Of a stretch of 64,000 bases of DNA, positions 57,075 through 64,000 are shown piece after piece. This DNA comes from Dugong dugon. Lineage: Eukaryota > Chordata > Mammalia > Sirenia > Dugongidae. The stretch spans positions 116,662,650-116,726,649 of the forward strand of contig CM057469.1 in assembly GCA_030035585.1 (NCBI GenBank), written 5' to 3'. Each line of letters begins with the position of its first letter. Within the stretch, counting starts at the first letter, position 1. The position numbers were made by a program, and so were the translations under genes. The notes below the pieces were generated by a model. The model did not search any database and had not been told where the DNA came from. It saw only the letters and a list, made by a program, of their open reading frames with translations.

Positions 57075-57965
57075 TGTAATCAAAGGACTAGAAGAGACAT
57101 TTCACCAAAGAGGACAGTCAAATGGCCACCAAACATGTGAAAAGGTGGTCAACGTCATTAGCCACCAGAGAGACGTAAATCAAAACCACAATTAGATACT
57201 GTTTCACTCCCACTAGGATGGCTAAGATTAAAAAAAAAAAGAAAATAACAAATGTTGGCTAGGATGTGGGGAAGTTGGAACTTTTATCCATTGCTGGTGG
57301 GAATGCAAAATGGTACAGTATTATGGGAAACAGTTTGGGAGTTCCTCAAAACACTAAAAATGGAACTACCATATGATCCAGCAATTCTACTTCTAGGTAT
57401 AAACTCAAAAAACTTGAAAGCAGAGACTCCAACAGAGATTTGTACGCCAACGTTCATTTCAGTACTGTTCATAATAGCCAAAAGGTGGAAACAACTGAAA
57501 AGCCCATCCACAGATGAATGGATAAATAAAATCTGATACATACATACTATGGAACACTACTCAGCAAGTAGAAGAAATGAAGTCTTGATACATGCTACTA
57601 TATGGATGGAGCTTGAGGACATTATGCTGAGTGAAATAAGTCAGTCACAAAAGGACAAACATTGTATGACTTCGCTTAGATAAAAAGACAAGAAAAGGTA
57701 AGTGTACAGAGTCACTATGAGCCAGAATTGACTCAACAGCAGCAAGTTTGGTTTTTTTTTTAATAGAGATGAAAGTTTTTTCAGTGGTTACCAGGGGTGG
57801 AAAGGGAGGGTTAACAGTAACAGAAAAATCACACCGATTAAGGGTAGGGATGTACAGACAACTATTGTAATTGCTGTCAATAACTTGTACACTTGTAAAA
57901 AATTGAACTGGCAAAAGTTGTGAGACAGATATATTTACAACAACAACAACAAAAAAAAAAAAAAG
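57075..57965 (+). mobile_element. Old L1 3' end with partial ORF2
   Basis: It runs from AGACATTTCACCAAAGAGGA through GGTGGGAATGCAAAATGG, AACTACCATATGATCCAGCA and CACAGATGAATGGATAAATA to an A-rich tail at 57940-57965. A 94-codon sense frame (57252-57536) still encodes part of the ORF2 C-terminus (MELPYDPAILLLGI, LKSPSTDEWINK). It is interrupted near 57706-57765 by a SINE 3' scrap. Confidence 0.85.
57706..57765 (+). repeat. 3' end of a short-form SINE inside an L1
   Basis: AGAGTCACTATGAGCCAGAA, TTGACTCAACAGCAGCAAG and a T run, only the last ~60 bp of the SINE. It looks 5'-truncated, which is unusual for a SINE. Confidence 0.65.
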
Positions 57966-58800
57966 TAACTCCTGAGGTTGCTTATGAACAACTACAAACC
58001 TCATGGGATTTGGTTCCTTGCTTTGGAGGTTTAGGGTCATGATTTCATGAGATATCTCAGTTAATTGATGTAATATTGTGTCTAGTGTTCTGTTCTACCT
58101 GCAAGTTCACTGTGTAATACCTGGGGTCTTAAAAACTTCAAGTATCCATCCAATGCATGACAATTGATCTCTATTTGCCTGGAGCAACAGAAGAAGGAGA
58201 GTCAAGGATAGGAGGAGGATATGGACTGTGTGGCTAATTGCCACATGAACAACTGTCTCCTTTGCCATGAGACCAGAAGAACAGGATGGTGCCCATCTAC
58301 CATTAGTGAACATTTTGATCAAAGATTCTATAGAAGAAACTTGATCAAAAGAGGGAAAACACAGAACAGAATTTTAAATTCTCATGGACTCCAGATTTCC
58401 TGGAGCTATGGAGGGTAGATGAACCCCTAAAACTATTGCCTTGAGATAATCTTTAAACCTTAAACCAAAAATATCCTCTGAAGTCTTCAAACAATAGTTT
58501 AGCTTAACTAGTGAAAAATATCTGCCTTGAGCATTATGCTCTTTTAAGAACTATCTATATGGAATCAAAGTGACAACAGCAACTCAGAATATTAGACATG
58601 TACCTTAGGAAGCAGTGAACATATGTTAATAGCGGAGAAACAACTCAGAAAAGGAGGATGAGAATGGTCGCACAACTTGACAAATGTAATCAATGTCACT
58701 GAGATGTACATGTAATAACAGCTTAATTGGTGTATGTTTTGTATATGTATGTTCTGTATGTGTATATTCTCAACAACAACTAAAAATTTTTTTAAAAGGT
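57966..58800 (+). mobile_element. 5'-truncated L1, 3' UTR only (Afrotheria-type)
   Basis: It starts soon after the preceding poly(A) and runs through CTTTGGAGGTTTAGGGTCAT, TAATACCTGGGGTCTTAAAA, GGAGCTATGGAGGGTAGATG, CTAAAACTATTGCCTTGAGA and AAATGTAATCAATGTCACTG to TCTCAACAACAACTAAAAA. It has the same 3' UTR lineage as the inverted L1 at 37219-37698. Confidence 0.85.
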
Positions 58801-60262
58801 ATTTGCAATAAAAATCAGGAGGATCCAAGGAGCAAGAATGGGAGATGATATTGAACCCTGAAGAACAGGACATGATATGGACTGTTGACGGTGAGTAAAC
58901 AGGGCAGAATTCATCAATATGCACACATTCAACCAAGATTCATGATTTATTGTTTTGGCAAGAACACCTGGATTTTGTCATCAATAATTTGTTGGGATGG
59001 ATCTTTGAAGCCTAGATTCTACACAAAACAAATTACAATCAGATACACTTCCTTGATAAAGGGATCGGAAGTCTCAGGAAGGTGAAAATGTTAGCATGGA
59101 TCTCCCAACATACAAGAATCTACCACCTCTCTATGTTCCCCAGAATTTACTCCTTTCACTAAGGCGGTGAGAAAGGCACTAGTGAGAGAAGACGCTGATA
59201 TATTTGGGAAGCTACAAGGATGTAGCTATTGAACTGTGCAACCTATTAACAATGGCATGATAGGATACCAGTTTGGCAAAAGTCAAGTGGCAACTTGTAA
59301 TCATCAGAGGTACTGATAATGTAATTATTACAATGGACAGAAAGGTCAACGGAGAAATCAAAGTAACTTGACCTGAAAGGATTCGTGGAAGAGGTTAATA
59401 TATCTAGGTGTAAGAAACATGCACGTGTAACTAGAATACTATTCAATTACAATTGTACAGGTTGAGAGCTAGTAAAGAAAAGACTCAAAACAGCTTCTGC
59501 AATGTAAAACCAATGTTTCTCACTCAGTTGCCAGATTTAAGCCAATTCACAAATTCAGAATCCATGTAGTAAACAGGAGTCTGGGTCCCTTGAGAAATAT
59601 CCTGGAATCCCACCACAAGTGTATTCTTCCCATTATTTCTCAAATGTATCTGTGCCTATACAAAAGGTGTCCATTCATTGGGAAAAAGGTGAATATCCAG
59701 ATTTTGTTTGTTTGTTTGTACACTTTTGATATGCAATCTGACATGACCTAAAAAGTCAGCACGGCCTACTGAGTAAATTGAAGACTTTTGGAGACCAGAT
59801 GATAAATGGAGTTCTGTCGTCAGTCAATCTCACAGTTAGTCCATTGGGTCCATGGGCCAAGCTCATGGTTATTGCCAAGGTACTTGTCTGTTAGGGGAGC
59901 ACCTATCATCCCTTGCTGGAGTCTGCGTAGTCCCTACCCAAGAGTTTATGCACATCTGTACCAGTGATATACAAGCCCCAATGGATCTGAAATAAACTAT
60001 ATTACTCACATAGGAAACAGCAAAAGGATTTCCCAAGGAGAAGGGCTCAAGTTCACTCTGGAGTGAAACAAGAGTAGGTGATTAAGTTCGATATTTGTCT
60101 ATTATTTTTTTACCAGAATTCTAAGAATGAGGAATAACTTCCTTAACTTGATGCAAGTTATACACACAATCTAGAATAAACATCATACTTAAAGGGAAAC
60201 TTTCACTGAACATATTTTAAAATCAAAGAAAATTCAATGATGTCAACTATTTATATCTACTG
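58801..60262. other. Gene-free DNA
   Basis: Unique or unrecognised old repeat. No coding or RNA gene signal is found. Confidence 0.4.
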
Positions 60263-60274
60263 TCATTATTAGTG

Positions 60275-60442
60275 GAGGACCCCTGGTGGCACAGTGGTTA
60301 AGAGCTAGGCTGCTAACCAAACAGCCAGTAGTTCCAATCCATCAGCCACTCCTTGAAACCTTATGGGGCAGTTCTACTCTGTCCTATAGGGTTGCTATGA
60401 GTTGAAATTGACTCGACAGCAACAGGTTTGGTTTTGGGTTTA
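60275..60442 (+). repeat. Short-form SINE, first of a pair at one target
   Basis: It runs from GACCCCTGGTGGCACAGTGG to TTGACTCGACAGCAACAGG plus a T/G tail. It is flanked by TCATTATTAGTG (60263-60274) and TCATTACTAGTG (60443-60454). Confidence 0.9.
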
Positions 60443-60454
60443 TCATTACTAGTG

Positions 60455-60653
60455 CAGACCTGGTGACCCAGTGGTGGAGTACTCGACTGCTAACCGAAAG
60501 GTCTGCAGTTCGAGTTTATCAGCTGCTCTGCAGGAGGAAGACATAGCAGTCTGCTTCCATAAACATTTACAGCCTTAGAAATCAGATGGGGCAGATCAAC
60601 TATGTCCTACAGGGTCACTTTTAGTTGAAATAGGCTTAACCGTAATGAGTGGG
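60455..60653 (+). repeat. Long-form SINE, second of a pair at one target
   Basis: GCAGACCTGGTGACCCAGTG to AGGCTTAACCGTAATGAGTG, with the GCAGTCTGCTTCC segment. TATCATTACTAG flanks it at 60441-60452 and 60654-60665, the same target used by the first SINE. Confidence 0.85.
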
Positions 60654-60727
60654 TATCATTACTAGCATTTAACACAATACAGAAGGCTGAGACCAATGCT
60701 ATAAAAACAAAACAAAATCAAAAACAG

Positions 60728-60745
60728 AAAGAGAGAGAGAGACAA
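60728..60745. repeat. Short (GA)n run
   Basis: AAAGAGAGAGAGAGAC. Confidence 0.8.
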
Positions 60746-60963
60746 GAAGACAGGCAAATGAGAGATAAAATAAGCATTATTTGCTCATGATGTGACAATC
60801 TCCAGAGACTAATCACTATAACTAACAGAAGTGCTCTCCAAATTTTTTAGATACAAACTTAGCTTAGAAAAATAAATAGTGTTCTCTACTTCAACAATAA
60901 CCAACTAGAACATATAATGGATGAAGATGCCATAGGCAATAGCAACAAAAAAATATAAAGTAG

Positions 60964-62301
60964 AGGGGGCGGGGCGAAGATGGAGTAGTCAGATGCTTCC
61001 AGTGGACACTCTTACAACAAAGACCCAAAAAAACAAATGAATCTATTACATATGACAATCTAGGAGGCCTGAACATCTAAGGCAAAGTTGAGGAACCAGA
61101 CTGAGTGGCAAGAGGAGATAGAGATGGTTCAGAAGCAGAGAGGAGTTGCCAGACCTGACCCTGCAAGGGCCTGAGCCCTTCAGGCCTGAGCAGCTTATGG
61201 GTGAGCCGTGAGGTAGACAAGCAGCGGTGCTCGGGAGGCGCATTTTCCGCACCAGGAGAGACCCAGCACCAGAGAGTCTATTAGGTCACCCAGAACCAGT
61301 GAGAAACAGCCCTGGATCAGCGAAAGGTAAGTACTTGGGTATAGCCTACGGCACAGATGAAAAACACCCCTCTTAGAGAAAAACCTCTCTCTTATTTACC
61401 TCCCCACTCCCTGCTCTGCACTGGGTCCCAGACCGACTTCAACAGTTGCTGAGTCCCCTGGGCCAGAAGTAGGATCTGTCACAGGACTTGAGCCATTCTC
61501 CCAGCCTTGGAGAGTGAACAAATTAACAAACAAGGGAAAAAAATAAACTGCCGGCTCCCCTAAGCCAAGAACCCAGGGTAGGCACAGCTCCTTTGGCTAG
61601 GCACAGGCATAAGGGATCCACGGACTTTGAGTGCCTTTCCCCCTGCATAGACTTGTGTCAGCCCATTTAAACAGCATAGGCTCTCATTACTGCAGTACAA
61701 CAGGGTATATACCTGAAGTCTAACTTCAACTGTTTCAGCCGTGAAGTGGCAGATTCGTGACATTTGACACTGCTTTGCCCATTAAGCAGGGTCTTCACCT
61801 ACCCACATCAGGGGCCTGAGAACTGGTGACTCCACCCATGCCACCAAGCCACCTGGGATAGAAGCCCAAGAATAAGAAGTGCCCCCCAGTCCTTACAGCC
61901 AACCACGTTGGGTGCTCATAGTCTGGCTGCAAAACCCACCCACCTATGCGCTCTAGGGAACACGGCCACACCTTCCTCCTGGACACTCAGGGGCAGCCAT
62001 CAGCCCACTGCCTTGCTCAGAGTGTGTCCCCCTGCTGCAGCCACATGCCTATGCCTACCACCACATACTTGTGGCAATCTACCTGGGCACCTGAGCTGAA
62101 TCCATACAGGAGGAGTGGGCAGACTCCTGAGCTCACATACCTAGTAACAGATCTAACCACCTGGTCACAGGACATTAGAGCTTCAAAGATGCCAATACTC
62201 AAACCAGATCATATAAGCAGCCTTTTGGGCATATCAAAACAAAACAAGAAGCTAGGACACAGTAAGCAAACATAAATAAATACAATAACTTGTTAATGGC
62301 T
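60964..62301 (+). promoter_or_regulatory. 5' UTR of the second L1
   Basis: It holds a YY1-like GAAGATGGA at 60976-60984 and moderate GC with scattered CpGs (CAGCGGTGCTCGGGAGGCGC at 61211-61240). I see no internal repeats. Its sequence is unlike the 5' UTR of the larger L1, so the two lineages have different promoters. Confidence 0.7.
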
Positions 62302-63289
62302 CAGAAAAAAACGGTCAATATCAAATCACATGAAGAGGCAATCCATGATGGCTTCAGCAAGCTCCCAAAATAAAGAATCTTGAAATTTTCCAGAGGAGGA
62401 AAATTTCTTGGAATTACCGGTGGCAGAATACAAAAGATTAATATACAGAACTCTTCAAGAAATTAGGAAGGAAATTAAGCAAAATGCAGAACACACAATA
62501 GAGGAAATTAAAAAGATTAGAGAACAGCACAATGACAAATTTAACAGGCTGCAAGAATCCATAGAGAGACAGCAATCAGAAATCCAGAAGATTAACAATA
62601 AAATTTCAGAATTAGACAATTCAGTAGAAAGTCACAGGAGCAGAATTGAGGCAATGCAAGTCAGAATCAGTGAGATTGAAGATAAAGCACTTGACACCAA
62701 CTTATTTGAGGAAAAATCAGATAAAACGATTAAAAAAATGAAGAAACCCTAAGAATTATGTGGGACTCTATCAAGAGGAATAACCTACGAGTGGTTGGAG
62801 TACCAGAACAGGGGGGATAACAGAAAATACAGAGAGAATTGTTGAAGATTTGTTGTCAGAAACTTCCCTAATATCATGAAAGATGACAAGATATCTATCC
62901 AAGATGCTCATTGAACTCCACATAAAGTAGATCCCAAAAGATAGTCACGAAGACTTATTGTAATCAAACTTGCCAAAACCAAAGATAAAGAGAGAGTTTT
63001 AAGAGTGGCTAGGGATAAACGAAAAGTCATCTACACAAGAGAGTCAATAAGAATAAGCTCAGACTACTCAGCAGAAACCATGCAGGCAAGAAGGCAATGG
63101 GATGAAATATATAAAGCCCTGAAGGAAAAAAACTGCCAGCCAAGAATTATATATCCAGCAAAACAGTCTCTCAGATACGATGGCAAAATTAGGGCATTTC
63201 TAAATAAACAGAAGTTTAGGGAATTTGCAAAAACCAAACCAAAATTACAAGAAATACTAAAGGGAGTCCTCCAGTTAGAAAATCAGTAA
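62302..63289 (+). pseudogene. ORF1: ORF1 of the second L1, broken
   Basis: The likely start is MAQKKTVNIKS at 62302, with a stop at about 62380. The coiled coil continues in another frame at 62408-62752 (RQQSEIQKINNKISELDNS). The RRM region at about 62750-62990 is in mixed frames, with ETLRIMWDSIKRNNLRVVG readable by shifting. The C-terminal domain is open at 63005-63289 (RISSDYSAETMQARRQWDE, QPRIIYPAKQS). At least two frameshifts or stops. The C-terminal half is close to the intact ORF1 at 43526-44575. Confidence 0.85.
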
Positions 63290-63736
63290 CATCAGGTAGC
63301 AACTCAAGACAAGAACACAGGACACAGCAACCGGATATCAACCCAGGTAGGGAAGTCACAAAAGAAAATCAAAGCTAAAACAGTGAAAATAGGGAAACAG
63401 ATATCAATATGTAAAAGATGACAACATTAAAACAGAAAAGAGGGACTTAAAAAATGTAGACAAGGTTTTTCATATGGAGAGGAAGTTGAGGCGATATAAA
63501 GAAATAAAACACTGGTATAAACTTAGAAAAATAGGGTTAAATATTAAGGTAACCACAAAGGAAACTAACAATCCTACAGGTCAAAATAAAAAACTGGAAA
63601 AATATCAAAACTCGGCAAACACAAAATCAACAACAATGAAAAAGATGAAAAGAAAACACATACAGAAAAACAACTCGCGACAGAAAATTAAGTGGAACAA
63701 AGAAACTGTGAACAACACACAAAAAAAGACATCAAA
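63290..63736 (+). other. Inter-ORF region of the second L1 with a lysine-rich open frame
   Basis: 447 nt separate ORF1 and ORF2. One frame is open from 63393 to 63740 (115 codons; ATG at 63474 gives 88 aa, MERKLRRYKEIK...). It ends in TGA overlapping the ORF2 ATG. It aligns with the corresponding frame of the other L1 (VTTKETNNPTGQN against VTTKKVNKPTHKN; RRY upstream in both). Confidence 0.6.
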
Positions 63737-64000
63737 ATGACGGCACTAAACTCATTCCTATCACTAATTACAGTGAATGTAAAGGGACTAAAAGCACCAG
63801 TAAAGAGACAGAGAGTGGCAGATTGGATTAAAAAAACACGATCTGTCTATATTCTGCCTACAAGAGATGCACCTTAGACTTAAAGACACAAACAAGCTAA
63901 AACTCAAAGGATGGAAAAAATATATTAAGCAAACAACACTCAAAAAAGAGCAGGAGTGGCAATATTAATCTCTGACAAAATAGACTTTAAAGTAAAATCC
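63737..64000 (+). pseudogene. ORF2: ORF2 endonuclease start of the second L1, truncated by window
   Basis: ATG at 63737 gives MTALNSFLSLITVNVKGLKA, matching the start of ORF2p with N14 present. The frame shifts near 63840, after which the expected LQETH-like region reads YILPTRDAP, and the protein continues in other frames to the window end. Catalytic residues beyond the first cannot be assessed. Confidence 0.8.

Larger units (their letters stand above)
60964..64000 (+). mobile_element. Second LINE-1, older lineage, 5' half; runs off the window
   Basis: It starts near AGGGGGCGGGGCGAAGATGG. A ~1.34-kb 5' UTR, a degraded ORF1, a 447-nt inter-ORF region and the first ~260 bp of ORF2 follow. It is more decayed than the L1 at 37711-46275, with frameshifts in both ORFs. 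The 5' UTR has no tandem monomers. Confidence 0.9.

Overview
This window is mammalian nuclear DNA with no convincing host protein-coding exon. It is intergenic or deep intronic sequence built mostly from transposable elements. The SINEs are the tRNA-derived, RTE-tailed type of Afrotheria, and the LINE-1 (L1) and RTE tails match what I recall of elephant repeats. I infer a paenungulate, most likely an elephant, without a database search.

Layout. 1-4547: a decayed ERV-L-type provirus on the minus strand, with a 5' LTR at 3977-4547, gag/pol remnants, a lost integrase core, and a 3' LTR running off the left edge. 4548-37200: mostly unique, gene-free DNA carrying scattered MIR, MER5-like, MaLR LTR, SINE, RTE and old L1 pieces. 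Several repeat-free stretches look like conserved non-coding elements (18960-19440, 21995-22310, 26780-27060, 33640-34330). 37205-46292: the centrepiece. A small 5'-inverted (twin-primed) L1 is followed directly by an 8.55-kb full-length L1 on the minus strand, and three copies of one target-site sequence flank and separate them. 46293-60960: more SINEs, a MIR, a MaLR LTR, a 1.9-kb RTE and three successive L1 3' ends. 60964-64000: the 5' half of a second, older L1 on the plus strand, cut by the window end.

The large L1 carries, in its own sense, a 1.7-kb GC-rich 5' UTR with a YY1-type motif at its start and about 2.4 tandem 266-bp monomers. Then come an intact ORF1 (349 aa), a 431-nt inter-ORF region, an ORF2 colinear with human ORF2p but broken by one missing nucleotide, and a 1.5-kb 3' UTR with internal repeats. 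In a typical L1, ORF1p coats the RNA and ORF2p nicks and reverse-transcribes; the RTE presumably mobilised the SINEs, with which it shares a 3' end.

Most interesting are the monomer-type L1 promoter, repeated use of identical insertion sites (once by L1s, once by SINEs), the long inter-ORF region, and a SINE split by a copy of DNA from about 1 kb away. I saw no cellular system of a new kind.
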